Assembly: GCA_025360865.1 (NCBI GenBank)
Contig: JANYBG010000171.1
Span: 1 to 37,317 of the forward strand
Source: Pseudomonadota bacterium
Lineage (GTDB): Bacteria; Pseudomonadota; Gammaproteobacteria; Steroidobacterales; Steroidobacteraceae
Length of the DNA stretch: 37,317 bases
Direction of reading: 5' to 3'
Position numbers and translations under genes: made by a program. Position 1 is the stretch's first letter, and each line of letters opens with the position of its first letter. Of this stretch, positions 8,635 through 17,437 are shown piece after piece. A model generated the notes under the pieces. That model was not told the DNA's origin. It worked only from the letters and a program-made list of their open reading frames with translations, and made no database searches.

Positions 8635-9713
8635 CCCGCGCACGTCCCTCGCGCTCGCTCGCCGTGCAAACACGATTCAACGTCGCCCCGTGGACGGATC
8701 GACCCGCAATCCTGCTCGCTTGGGCGGTCCTCATCGCGATCCTCATTGCCTTCGATCTGGGCATTGATCGAACTTTTCTAAGCGATCAACAGAACTATCT
8801 CGACAACTTCACTAGCGCGGTGACTCTCGATTGGGCACGCGGCATTCTGCAGGGTGACTCGCTCGTAAAGAGCCTGGTCGTTGGGGTGTTCAGTGAAGAA
8901 GGCCTGTGGCAGGTGTGGGCCACGGTTCTCGGCGGGCTGTTCGAGCCGTCCACGGCCGTGGTGGTGACCGCCTCCGCGATAAGCATTTTGCTTGGCCTCG
9001 CGGTCCTGCGCCTCCCGGATCCCGTCTTGCCGCTGCTCATCTGGTTCCTGCTGCCGGTGGGATTCGCGGCCATCGGCTTGCTGCAGCTGCGGCAGGGCTT
9101 CGCATTCGCCGTCATGATGTACATTGCGTTGCGCCTTGAACGGCCCGTGCTGGCGACTTTGCTCGCCGCGATGATTCATAGTACGTTCGTTCTGGTGGTG
9201 CCGTTCGCGGTCGTCGCGTGGTTGTGCCGGCGCAGATACTGGCTGGCAGTTGTGGTAACCGTCGCGCTGGCGATTGCAATCGCGTACGTCGGCAGCATGC
9301 TATTCGAGCTGTTCGGCGGTCGCCGGCTGAAGATCTACAGCGCCGATGACACCGAGGCGACCTCGATCCTGTACGTATTCGGCGCATTGCTTTGCGTGAT
9401 GCCCTCGTTGCACCGCCTGCTTATGCCGCAGCCGGCCGGAGAGGGCGATGCGCGCCATCGCGCTCTGGCGAACATCGCAGTTGTACACGTCGGGGTAGTC
9501 GCCTTCGTGGTGAGCAGTTTTTTCGTTTTTCCTTTAGGCGCCGGGCGCGTGGGCTATCTCGTGATGCTTCTGCTTATTCCAATTCTGCCTACAATGCAGC
9601 GCCGTGATGGCAGGACTGGCACGGCGTTGTTCGCGGTACTTATGCTCTATCTGGTCTACCTCACCACTAAGACGGCCTTAGAGGGAACCTACGACATTTA
9701 CTTCGCGGGCTGA
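8628..9713 (+). CDS. EpsG-like polysaccharide polymerase (Wzy role)
   Basis: A polytopic membrane protein of about 361 residues with roughly ten hydrophobic segments. The segment LLQLRQGFAFAVMMYIALRL followed by a short loop and MIHSTFVLVVPFAVVAW is the arrangement seen in the EpsG/Wzy-like polymerase family: an Arg in one helix and a His at the start of the next. Between later helices lies a larger periplasmic-type loop (ADDTEATSILY). The start is uncertain: TTG 8628 overlaps the wzz stop and GTG 8664 is the next candidate; neither has a clear ribosome site, and an ATG at 8568 would overlap wzz by 67 bp. As the only polymerase candidate in the locus it is the likely enzyme joining lipid-linked repeat units in the periplasm. 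Confidence 0.75.
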   Translation: MVTRARPSRSLAVQTRFNVAPWTDRPAILLAWAVLIAILIAFDLGIDRTFLSDQQNYLDNFTSAVTLDWARGILQGDSLVKSLVVGVFSEEGLWQVWATVLGGLFEPSTAVVVTASAISILLGLAVLRLPDPVLPLLIWFLLPVGFAAIGLLQLRQGFAFAVMMYIALRLERPVLATLLAAMIHSTFVLVVPFAVVAWLCRRRYWLAVVVTVALAIAIAYVGSMLFELFGGRRLKIYSADDTEATSILYVFGALLCVMPSLHRLLMPQPAGEGDARHRALANIAVVHVGVVAFVVSSFFVFPLGAGRVGYLVMLLLIPILPTMQRRDGRTGTALFAVLMLYLVYLTTKTALEGTYDIYFAG

Positions 9714-9725
9714 GGCGGTGCGGGC

Positions 9726-10823
9726 GTGAAAATCGCGCTGCTGATTTCCGGCCTCGGGCCGGGTGGGGCCGAACGAGTCATGTCCGTGCTTGCCAATGGA
9801 CTGGTAGCGCGTGGCCACACGGTCTGCCTCATCACCCTAGCCGGTACCGGGCGTGACTTTCACGCTCTCGATGAGCGCATCGAGCGCCGTGGCCTCGAGC
9901 TAACTGGCGATTCGCGTGGGTACCTCGGCGCGGTTCTTGCCAACCTCCGCCGCTTGGTGGAACTTCGCCGGACAATTCGGGCCGCCGCCCCGCGGGGCGT
10001 CGTGTCATTTGTCACGCGCATGAACATTCTTACCCTGATCGCCTGCGCGGGCTTGCGTACGCGTGTGGTTGTTTCTGAGCGCGTGGACCCGGCCAGCCAC
10101 AGCGAAGGAATTGTTTGGGACGCGTTGCGCCGCTGGACCTACCCACTCGCGGACAGCGTGGTGGTGCAGACCGAGTCTATTGCGCGCTGGTTTCGAAGCA
10201 ACTCGCGCCATCCAGACCGAGTCACGGTGATACCGAATCCTGCGCCCCAGGCCAAGCTCGGGAAAACCCATGGCACGGAACTGCCGGTCGCGCAGCCGTA
10301 TGTCCTGGGCGCAGGGCGCTTGGTGCGGCAAAAGGGGTTTGACCTCCTGCTCCGGGGATTCAGCCTGGTGGCGCCAAGTCGGCCTGATCTGAAGTTGGCG
10401 ATCGCCGGTGAAGGGCGCGATCTACCCTCCCTGCGCCAGCTCGCGGCCAGCTTGGGCATTGAGCGATCAGTCTTCTTTCTTGGCACCGTCGACAACCTGC
10501 TCGAGTTGATGCGCAGCGCAATGGCCTTTGTGCTGTCCTCGCGGTACGAGGGATTCCCGAATGTGCTTCTGGAAGCGCTGTTCTGCGGGGTGCCGACGAT
10601 CGCGAGCGACTGCCCGGCGGGGCCGCGTGAGATACTCGCCGACGGCAAATATGGACTCTTGGTGCCGTGTGAGGATCCGCAAGCCTTGGGGCAAGCCATC
10701 GCTAAGGTGGTCGGCGACGCGGATCTGCGTCGCAAGCTCGCCGCGCTGGGCCCGCTCGCGCTCCTGCCGTTCGAGCACGCGCGCGTGCTCGATGCGTGGG
10801 AAGCGGTCTTGCGGACGCACTAA
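9726..10823 (+). CDS. GT4 family glycosyltransferase (copy A of a related pair)
   Basis: A 365-residue GT-B fold enzyme of family GT4, transferring a sugar from a nucleotide donor to the lipid-linked repeat on the cytoplasmic face. The N-terminal domain opens with MKIALLISGLGPGGAERVM, the GGAE acceptor-side loop. The C-terminal domain has the donor-site segment GAGRLVRQKGFDLLL (195-209), GEGRDLPSL, and the E-x7-E motif EGFPNVLLE (Glu275 and Glu283). The GTG start at 9726 has AGGCGG upstream. It is clearly related to the GT at 17471-18709: both share SF.T..NI near residue 95, VVSER, YPLADS/A.VVQT and a DCP.GP segment after the catalytic motif. Donor and acceptor cannot be deduced. Confidence 0.9.
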   Translation: MKIALLISGLGPGGAERVMSVLANGLVARGHTVCLITLAGTGRDFHALDERIERRGLELTGDSRGYLGAVLANLRRLVELRRTIRAAAPRGVVSFVTRMNILTLIACAGLRTRVVVSERVDPASHSEGIVWDALRRWTYPLADSVVVQTESIARWFRSNSRHPDRVTVIPNPAPQAKLGKTHGTELPVAQPYVLGAGRLVRQKGFDLLLRGFSLVAPSRPDLKLAIAGEGRDLPSLRQLAASLGIERSVFFLGTVDNLLELMRSAMAFVLSSRYEGFPNVLLEALFCGVPTIASDCPAGPREILADGKYGLLVPCEDPQALGQAIAKVVGDADLRRKLAALGPLALLPFEHARVLDAWEAVLRTH

Positions 10824-10826
10824 CCG

Positions 10827-12329
10827 ATGACCAAAATGCTACGCGCGGCGCGCACGGTTGTCGTGTTTGGGATCGTGCTCCAGGCCGCCGGCGTCGCCAA
10901 GCTGCTGGTGGTCGCCAACTACTTCGGCACCGGTCCCCGGCTGGATGCCTACTACCTGGGACTGGTGATTCCCACATTCGCCGCGGCGGTGCTCACCGGT
11001 ATGTTGCAAACAAGCTTCGTTCCGTTGTACATCCGCGCCAGGTCCCGCGCGGAGGACGAGGTGGCGCGGAACTTGGCGAGTTTCGCGCTAACTTGGTCGG
11101 CGCTCGCGTTGGGGATAGTGGCGCTTGCGGCGACGCTGACGCGCGGCGCCGCGATGATTCTCCTTGCCTCCGACACGAGCATGCAGACACGCGTTGAGTT
11201 GCAAGCCGCCTTCCTCCCGCTACTGTGGATGGCGCCACTGACAAGCATGGCGGATTGCGGAGCAATGCTGCTAAACGCGGAGGGAAGATTCGCAGCCGCT
11301 GCCAGCGCGCCTCTGCTCAACATCGTGGTGGGAACGCTGGTGCTCGCGACGTCGCGGAATTTGGGCATTTATGCCTTGGTTTGGAGCCTGTTAGCTGGTC
11401 TGACAGCGCAGCTTGTGGTGGTTCTTCTCGCCTTGCGCAGGGCCAAGATTCCACTGCGCCTGCGGGTTAAGTTCCCGTTTTCGATTCGGGGGGCGCTGAC
11501 CGCCGTCGCGCTCCCGGTGCTCATCAGTGGTGTATTGGGCAATCTCATCCCCGCGTTCATCCAGCTGATCGCGGCCCGCGCTGGAGTTGGCGCGGTCTCG
11601 GCAATGGGCTACGCGTTGCGCCTTCACAACGCGGTCGTGCAGGCAGTCGTGATTTCAGTGTCAGTGGTCCTGCTGCCCCACTTCGCCCGTCTTTCGGCGG
11701 AAGGCAGGACAGCCGAACTGCGCCAGAGTCTCGAGCGGGTCTTCGCGGCGACGCTATTGTTCTTCGCGGCGGCCGTGGTCCTGGTTTCGGCGAGCGGGTC
11801 GCGCGTGCTGGGAATCCTGCTGCAGCGGGGCAGCTTCACCGCCGCGGATGCGCAGCAAGTTTCCGGTGTCTGGCTGGCACTGACGATTGGACTACTGGGC
11901 GCGACCTGGGGCATCTTCCTCGCCCGCCTGTTTCAGGCCCAACGGCAGCCGTGGGTTATCGCCCGGCTGGCCATTGTCTCGGTGGTGGTGAACGCCATCC
12001 TTGCCTTTACATTCATGCCGATCTGGGGAGTCGTCGGGGTCGCTGCCGCGAGCTCCTTGGCTTATACAATCATCATGGGGCTGTTTCACCTGAGGGCTGA
12101 TCGTACGCTGGGACGGGTGTTGAGCGGCGCGGCGCTCGGTTTTGCGGTCCGGGCCATCGTGGCGAACGCCGTGGCCTATTGCCTAGCGGTGTGGCTCGGT
12201 AGCCTGCTCGAAGTCTATGGCTCGGTTTCGGTCGTTCTGGCGCAGATGCTGGTGGTCGCAACGGTGAACATGCTGCTGGCCCGCGGCGCGCCGCTCGGCA
12301 TTGAGCTTCACTCTTTATTCAAAGTCTGA
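10827..12329 (+). CDS. MurJ/MviN-type flippase (likely Wzx role)
   Basis: A 500-residue polytopic protein of the MOP exporter superfamily, with about 14 hydrophobic segments. Family marks are the N-terminal YFGTGPRLDAYYLGLVIP, where MurJ proteins have an aspartate after the first helix, and LLQRGSFTAADAQQVSGVW in the middle, equivalent to the LFQRGxFTAxDT signature of MurJ/MviN. Conserved MurJ flips lipid II, but genomes usually carry that copy elsewhere; one embedded among glycosyltransferases is more likely to flip the polysaccharide repeat unit in the Wzx role. No other Wzx candidate is present. It starts 3 bp after the preceding GT stop and ends 1 bp before the next gene. Confidence 0.87.
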   Translation: MTKMLRAARTVVVFGIVLQAAGVAKLLVVANYFGTGPRLDAYYLGLVIPTFAAAVLTGMLQTSFVPLYIRARSRAEDEVARNLASFALTWSALALGIVALAATLTRGAAMILLASDTSMQTRVELQAAFLPLLWMAPLTSMADCGAMLLNAEGRFAAAASAPLLNIVVGTLVLATSRNLGIYALVWSLLAGLTAQLVVVLLALRRAKIPLRLRVKFPFSIRGALTAVALPVLISGVLGNLIPAFIQLIAARAGVGAVSAMGYALRLHNAVVQAVVISVSVVLLPHFARLSAEGRTAELRQSLERVFAATLLFFAAAVVLVSASGSRVLGILLQRGSFTAADAQQVSGVWLALTIGLLGATWGIFLARLFQAQRQPWVIARLAIVSVVVNAILAFTFMPIWGVVGVAAASSLAYTIIMGLFHLRADRTLGRVLSGAALGFAVRAIVANAVAYCLAVWLGSLLEVYGSVSVVLAQMLVVATVNMLLARGAPLGIELHSLFKV

Positions 12330-12330
12330 A

Positions 12331-13314
12331 ATGTCCATCTCGCCATTGGTCGATGTCCCCTGCCCGGTATGTGCCTGCGTGGATTCGAGGCCCGTGGCGG
12401 AGGTTAAGGACTATTTGCTGCGAATCACCGACGACACGTTCGGAGTGAGACGGTGTCGACGATGCGGCGTGGGCTTTCTGTCGCCACGTCCGGTGGCGAC
12501 TGCCATCGGCAGCTATTACCCAGATCAATTTTACTGGAGCTTCGAGCGCGCGGCCGCGCCGATCACCGCGCCGGAGGTACTGGCGCAGCGCGATGCTCAA
12601 CTGAAGCACAAGCTGCGCCGAATAACCCATCTGCAGCGAGGCGGTCTGCTCGACATCGGCGCGATGAAGGGCGAGTTCGTGCATATGGCGATCCAGGCCG
12701 GTTGGCGCGCCGAGGGGGTGGAGTTCTCAGACCGGGTCCCCAACCTGTTCGGCGCGCCGATTCGCTATGGCGAGTTCCTCGACATGGAGTTCGCGACCAA
12801 ATTCAACTGCGTCACAATGTGGGCGGTGCTTGAGCACGTGTATGAACCGCGTCTGTACGTTCACAAGATCGCGCGGCTCCTTGCGCAAGGGGGCTCGTTC
12901 ATTGGCGTAGTGACCAATTTCAATAGTTTCCAGGCGCGCTTCATGCACGCCGATGATTACCCTCGTCACCTGACACTATTCACCAGGAACAGTCTGCGCA
13001 GGCTGCTCGCTGAGGCCGGCTTGGAGCCGGTGCGCTTCTGGACTGATCAGCGCATGTTTGGTGGAACCCTGCGCGGGGCACTGGTATGCGCCGTTAAGCG
13101 AGCACTCGGTTACGACGCTGACGAGGTGCTCTATGAAATGAGAGACCGCGGCGACCCTGAGGCGTTTTGCTGTAAGTTTCACCGCCGCTCGTCCACGGCG
13201 ATGAAATGGCTTAGTCGTTTTGACAGAGCCGCCCTTTGGCTCCCCGAGATGCTGCTCGACTTGTGCGGCTGCGGCCTCAACCTTGGGTTCGAAGCTCGCA
13301 AAGTCGCGCCGTGA
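12331..13314 (+). CDS. Class I SAM methyltransferase with N-terminal zinc-type Cys motif
   Basis: A 327-residue protein. The start is ATG 12331, one base after the flippase stop; a more upstream ATG at 12301 lies inside the flippase gene. The N-terminus carries paired cysteines C11PVC14 and C42RRC45, a zinc-ribbon-like element seen before many sugar-pathway methyltransferase domains. A Methyltransf_23-type Rossmann domain follows, with motif I LLDIGAMKGEFV at 106-117; the usual central glycine of DxGxGxG is replaced by Met. Downstream segments are VTMWAVLEHVYEP and PRHLTLFTRNSLRRLLAEAGL, the latter typical of the family. A role in methylating a sugar of the repeat unit, or capping it, is inferred from context only. 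Confidence 0.82.
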   Translation: MSISPLVDVPCPVCACVDSRPVAEVKDYLLRITDDTFGVRRCRRCGVGFLSPRPVATAIGSYYPDQFYWSFERAAAPITAPEVLAQRDAQLKHKLRRITHLQRGGLLDIGAMKGEFVHMAIQAGWRAEGVEFSDRVPNLFGAPIRYGEFLDMEFATKFNCVTMWAVLEHVYEPRLYVHKIARLLAQGGSFIGVVTNFNSFQARFMHADDYPRHLTLFTRNSLRRLLAEAGLEPVRFWTDQRMFGGTLRGALVCAVKRALGYDADEVLYEMRDRGDPEAFCCKFHRRSSTAMKWLSRFDRAALWLPEMLLDLCGCGLNLGFEARKVAP

Positions 13315-13345
13315 GCACCGCAGGCACCAGCGGTTCATCTTGACT

Positions 13346-14482
13346 ATGCGAGTGATGCTCGTAAGTGCGTTCTACCCGCCGATACTTGGCGGAGCGGAGC
13401 TCCAGGCGCAGAGTCTGGCGCGCGCTCTGGATTCTCTGGGCGTGCGCATTACCGTGCTTACGCGGGCGGTAAGCGGAGCAGCGGCTCACGAACACGACCG
13501 GGGCATCGAGATCTTCCGTGCGATTAAGACTATCCCGCTGGGTCCGCTCTGGGGAGTCACCTATATGTGGAATACGCACCGGTGGTTACGCCGCCTGGAG
13601 CGCAAGTGGGACCTGGTACATTCACAACAGGTGGGGCTGCATTCGTGGTCGGCGCTGCGTGTGGCCCGCTTGCTCGGTAGGCCGTGCTTGGTACGGTGTT
13701 CCTCGTTCGGCGAGGGAGGCGATCTGGCAACGATGCATGCCCAGCGCTTCGGCGGTCAGCTGGTCCGCGAACTGCGCGCGGCGGCGCGAGTCGTGGCCCT
13801 GACGGAGTCAGGCGCGGCCGAGGTTTTGCGCTATGGAATAGCGGCCTCCCACGTACGGGTAATTCCCAATGGCGTCGACTTGCGGCGCTTTCGCGCGCAG
13901 CCGTGGCCGCAAGTGGGTGAAGCTGAACCCCTGCGCTTGCTATTTGTCGGCCGGCTATCCCGCGAAAAGGGACTCGACATACTGTTGCAAGCGCTGACCA
14001 TGACACGCCCGCGCGGGCGCTTCAGGTTACGAATTGTGGGAACGGGAAACGAACGTGCGAGCCTGCACGCGCAGGCGACGGCGGCCGACCTCGGCTCCAT
14101 GGTGGAATTCTGCGGCGCTCAGTCCAACGTTGTGGCGCAGTACGCATGGAGCGAGCTTGTCGTGGTTCCCTCCCGGTTCGAGGGGATGCCGAACGTGGTT
14201 CTCGAGGCAATGGCCTGCTCGCGCCCGGTCCTCGGCACCCGCGTGAACGGCACCTCCGACCTGATCGCGGACGGCCGTGACGGGTGGCTGGTACCCAGCG
14301 AGGACCCCGCGTCCCTGGCGCGCGCTTTGGATGCACTGGCTAACTCGCGCGCCACCCTCGCCGGCGTGGGCGCATGCGGTCGTTCTACAGTCGAGGGGGC
14401 GCACTCCATCGCGCGAATCGCGACGATTTACTCACGAGAATACGCGGCAATGCTCGCGGAGCCGCCGAATCGTCGCCCGTAA
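13346..14482 (+). CDS. GT4 family glycosyltransferase
   Basis: A 378-residue GT-B enzyme. The start is ATG 13346 (MRVMLVSAFYPPILGGAELQ), which places the first beta strand at the N-terminus as in the family; an extended frame reaching 13220 lies inside the methyltransferase gene. Features seen are the GGAE loop (15-18), VIPNGVDLRRF (172-182), VGRLSREKGLDILL (201-214) and the E-x7-E motif EGMPNVVLE (Glu279, Glu287), followed by GTRVNGTSDLIADGRDGWLV. Sugar specificity cannot be read from sequence. It lies 31 bp after the methyltransferase and 101 bp before the next gene, an interval with two palindromes. Confidence 0.9.
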   Translation: MRVMLVSAFYPPILGGAELQAQSLARALDSLGVRITVLTRAVSGAAAHEHDRGIEIFRAIKTIPLGPLWGVTYMWNTHRWLRRLERKWDLVHSQQVGLHSWSALRVARLLGRPCLVRCSSFGEGGDLATMHAQRFGGQLVRELRAAARVVALTESGAAEVLRYGIAASHVRVIPNGVDLRRFRAQPWPQVGEAEPLRLLFVGRLSREKGLDILLQALTMTRPRGRFRLRIVGTGNERASLHAQATAADLGSMVEFCGAQSNVVAQYAWSELVVVPSRFEGMPNVVLEAMACSRPVLGTRVNGTSDLIADGRDGWLVPSEDPASLARALDALANSRATLAGVGACGRSTVEGAHSIARIATIYSREYAAMLAEPPNRRP

Positions 14483-14498
14483 CCGCCGTGCTGACCCG

Positions 14499-14534
14499 GG
14501 GAGTACGTACTCCCGCGGTTTCGATACCTGTATC
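14499..14534. promoter_or_regulatory. Two adjacent palindromes in the 14483-14583 gap
   Basis: GGGAGTACGTACTCCC at 14499-14514 is a perfect 16-bp palindrome, and 8 bp later GATAC-CT-GTATC at 14523-14534 is a second perfect inverted repeat. They lie between the stop of a GT and the start of the second methyltransferase, in one of the larger gaps of the operon. A regulator site or internal promoter region is possible; no convincing -35/-10 pair was found. Confidence 0.35.
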
Positions 14535-14583
14535 ATTGGTGGTTCAGACTCGTAAGTGCCACTGGTAAGTGCTTCTCAAATTT

Positions 14584-15408
14584 ATGGCCAAATCGTCCGA
14601 CCTTCTCGATCAGAAATCTCACTTCGCGTTCGGACGCAACTGGGCTAGCTACGCTAAGTTGGTCACCGACTCCCAAGTGGAAGAGGCCGTCTCAAGCCTC
14701 ACGAGACTTGCGGGTGGCGAGCTTACCGGCAAGCGATTTCTGGATATTGGCTGTGGTTCCGGCCTTCATGCCCTGGCTGCTCTGCGCCTGGGCGCGCGCG
14801 AGGTCGTAGCGCTCGATATCGATGCCGATTCCGTCGCGACAACTCGCCAATTGTTGCAAGCACACGCGGCTGGGGAACATTGGTCAGTGAAGGAAGCGAG
14901 TGTTTTTAGTCTGCAGCCCGACGCGCTTGGACACTTTGATGTTGTGTATTCGTGGGGTGTCCTTCACCACACTGGCGACATGTACCGGGCCCTGAACGTG
15001 GCCGCCTCGCTGGTGAGGCCTGGCGGTGAGTTTATCTTCGCCCTGTACCGCCGCACGAAACTGTGCTGGGTGTGGAAGATAGAGAAGCGCTGGTATGCTG
15101 GAGTTGGCAGGACGGCACAATCCTGGATAAGAGGCGCTTACATTCGCCTCTTCAGCCTGATGATGCGACGCGACTTCAAGAGCTACGTCGCCAATTATGG
15201 GCAAATTCGGGGCATGGACTTCTACCACGACGTCCATGACTGGCTCGGCGGGTGGCCGTACGAGTCAATCTCGCCCCAGGAAGTCGAGCAACTTATGCGG
15301 CAACTGGGCATGCGGGAAGTCCGCTCCTTCATTCATCCGCGCAAGGAACTCGGGCTGTTTGGCTCGGGCTGTGATGAATTCGTTTACGAAAAGGTCGTGA
15401 CGCCCTAG
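14584..15408 (+). CDS. Class I SAM-dependent methyltransferase
   Basis: A 274-residue protein with a canonical SAM-binding motif FLDIGCGSGLHALAALRLGA (from residue 52), then VVALDIDADSV for the acidic residue that holds the ribose, and FDVVYSWGVLHHTGDMYRAL as motif II/post-motif II with the VLHH pattern of Methyltransf_11/23 enzymes. ATG 14584 (MAKSSDLLDQ) is taken as the start; GTG 14569 is an alternative. The C-terminal half (YRRTKLCWVWKIEKRWYAG, DFYHDVHDWLGGWPYE) is basic and aromatic and is often seen in methyltransferases of surface-polysaccharide loci. O- or N-methylation of a sugar is inferred. The stop shares one base with the start of the amidotransferase gene, suggesting coupled translation. 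Confidence 0.86.
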   Translation: MAKSSDLLDQKSHFAFGRNWASYAKLVTDSQVEEAVSSLTRLAGGELTGKRFLDIGCGSGLHALAALRLGAREVVALDIDADSVATTRQLLQAHAAGEHWSVKEASVFSLQPDALGHFDVVYSWGVLHHTGDMYRALNVAASLVRPGGEFIFALYRRTKLCWVWKIEKRWYAGVGRTAQSWIRGAYIRLFSLMMRRDFKSYVANYGQIRGMDFYHDVHDWLGGWPYESISPQEVEQLMRQLGMREVRSFIHPRKELGLFGSGCDEFVYEKVVTP

Positions 15409-17399
15409 TGTGCGGGATCGCAGGATTCATTCATCCGCAGACCGCGGATCTCGAGAAGGCCTGTCGCGAGATGGGCAACGCGCTGCTGCACAGGGGCCCC
15501 GACGATGGCGGCTTCTGGGTTGAGCGCGAAATTGGTTTGGGCCTGGCGCATCGGCGGCTGGCGATAGTCGACCTGTCCGCCGCCGGGCATCAGCCCATGC
15601 GCTCCCATAGTGGACGTTATGAGATCGTCTTCAATGGTGAGATCTACAACCATTTGGAGTTGCGCAATCAGCTTGACCAGGCCAGCGCAGCCACGCCTTC
15701 CTGGCGCGGCCACTCCGACACCGAAACACTTCTTGAGGCGATAGAGGCCTATGGACTGCAGCTCGCGTTGCAGCGCTGTGTTGGGATGTTCGCCCTCGCG
15801 ATCTGGGATCGCCAGCGTCGAGTCCTGACGCTCGCGCGCGACCGCCTGGGGGAAAAGCCGCTCTACTATGGGCGCTGTGGCCGGGCGTTTCTGTTCGGCT
15901 CGGAACTAAAGGCGCTCCAGGCGCATGAAGCGTTCGAGGCCCAAGTCGACACCGATAGCCTCGCGCTTTTCCTGAGGCACTGTTATGTACCGGAGCCCTT
16001 CTCAATTTTTCGCGGCATCCGTCGTCTGCCAGCGGGCACCACGGTGGAAGTCGATAGGTACGGGCAACCCAGCAAGCCGGTAGCATTCTGGCAGGCGGGC
16101 CAGGTCATCTCACAAGCCAACCAGTTCACCGGGAGTGACAGCGAGGCCGTCGAGGCGCTTGACCGCGTCCTGAGCAGAGCGGTCGGCTTGCAGATGGTCG
16201 CCGATGTGCCCCTCGGTGCGTTCCTTTCGGGAGGCGTCGATTCCTCGCTGATCGTCGCGCTTATGCAAAAGCAGTCGGCTCGCAAGGTACACACTTTTAC
16301 CATTGGATTCAGCGAGCCCAAGTTTGACGAATCAGGCTACGCCCGGGCCGTTGCCCGACATCTGGGCACCGAGCACACCGAGCTAATCGTCACCCCGAAG
16401 CAGGCAATGGAGGTCATTCCACGGTTGTCGAGCATTTACGATGAGCCTTTTGCGGATTCGTCTCAGATTCCCACATTCCTGGTCTCACAGTTGGCGCGCA
16501 AGCACGTGACTGTCGCTCTGTCGGGGGACGGGGGCGATGAACTGTTCGGCGGCTACAACCGCTATGCATGGGCAAAGAAGCTCTGGGGTGCGGCTGGCCT
16601 GCAGCGGCCGCTTAGAAGACTCACCGCGCGGGTGGTGCGGACCTTGTCAGCGGACGACTGGGGGCGGCTTTTCGGGTACGCAGGGCACTTGCTCCCGCGC
16701 CGCTGGCAGGCATCGCACATGGGGCAGAAGCTCTACAAACTAGCCGATTTGATGGATTGTTCGCGCGACCAGCTGTATTTGTCGCTGGTGTCGCATTGGC
16801 CTGAGCCCGAGAAAATAGTGAACGGCGCCACTGAGCCGGCGACTCCTCTGAGGGAATTGATGGCGGAGTCGAGCAGCCGCAGCTTTGAAGAGTGCATGAT
16901 GTACTGGGACTTGCTGACTTACCTGCCGAATGACATTTTGGTAAAGGTGGATCGCGCCGCCATGGCCGTTTCGCTCGAGACGCGAGTGCCGATGCTCGAC
17001 CACCGCGTAGTTGAGTTCGCCTGGTCGCTGCCGCTGAACATGCGTGTCCGCGCTGGCAGGGGAAAGTGGTTGCTCAGGGAGGTGCTCGGTCGCTATGTCC
17101 CGCCGGCGCTCACCGAGCGGCCAAAAATCGGCTTTGGGATTCCCATAGACTCGTGGCTGCGTGGACCGCTGCAGCCCTGGGCTGAGGACCTGCTGGACGA
17201 ATCACGGCTCAGGCGGGAGGGCTTTTTCAACGCCGGCGCGATACGCGAGAAGTGGCTCGCGCACACTCGAGGCCGTCAGAATTGGGGCTACTGGTTATGG
17301 GACGTTTTGATGTTTCAGGCGTGGTGGCAGGAGCAGCAAGCGTCGACCGGCAAGAGTGCGGCACGCGCGCTTCCGCTCGCCGCCGTTGTACGAAGCTAG
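15408..17399 (+). CDS. asnB: AsnB-type glutamine-dependent amidotransferase
   Basis: A 663-residue two-domain enzyme. The GTG start at 15408 puts the catalytic Cys at position 2 (MCGIAGF), as needed after Met removal. The N-terminal glutaminase domain shows HRGPDDGG (28-35), RRLAIVDL (49-56) and NGEIYN (76-81), all required for glutamine hydrolysis. The C-terminal synthetase domain has the ATP pyrophosphatase loop SGGVDS (274-279) and LSGDGGDELFGGYNRY (371-386). All key residues are intact. The family makes asparagine, but paralogues in surface-polysaccharide loci, such as WbpS of Pseudomonas aeruginosa, are tied to amidation of uronic acid residues. With methyltransferases on one side, glycosyltransferases on the other and Ugd downstream, a sugar-amidating role is plausible but not proven. 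Confidence 0.92.
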   Translation: MCGIAGFIHPQTADLEKACREMGNALLHRGPDDGGFWVEREIGLGLAHRRLAIVDLSAAGHQPMRSHSGRYEIVFNGEIYNHLELRNQLDQASAATPSWRGHSDTETLLEAIEAYGLQLALQRCVGMFALAIWDRQRRVLTLARDRLGEKPLYYGRCGRAFLFGSELKALQAHEAFEAQVDTDSLALFLRHCYVPEPFSIFRGIRRLPAGTTVEVDRYGQPSKPVAFWQAGQVISQANQFTGSDSEAVEALDRVLSRAVGLQMVADVPLGAFLSGGVDSSLIVALMQKQSARKVHTFTIGFSEPKFDESGYARAVARHLGTEHTELIVTPKQAMEVIPRLSSIYDEPFADSSQIPTFLVSQLARKHVTVALSGDGGDELFGGYNRYAWAKKLWGAAGLQRPLRRLTARVVRTLSADDWGRLFGYAGHLLPRRWQASHMGQKLYKLADLMDCSRDQLYLSLVSHWPEPEKIVNGATEPATPLRELMAESSSRSFEECMMYWDLLTYLPNDILVKVDRAAMAVSLETRVPMLDHRVVEFAWSLPLNMRVRAGRGKWLLREVLGRYVPPALTERPKIGFGIPIDSWLRGPLQPWAEDLLDESRLRREGFFNAGAIREKWLAHTRGRQNWGYWLWDVLMFQAWWQEQQASTGKSAARALPLAAVVRS

Positions 17400-17437
17400 G
17401 TGAGTGATATCACCGATCGCATCGTGGTGGCAGTGGG

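Noticed and set aside
13355-14562. Repeated CTCGTAAGTGC near 13358 and 14550
   Set aside because: Eleven bases shared between a coding start and an intergenic site, with no flanking similarity; likely chance.
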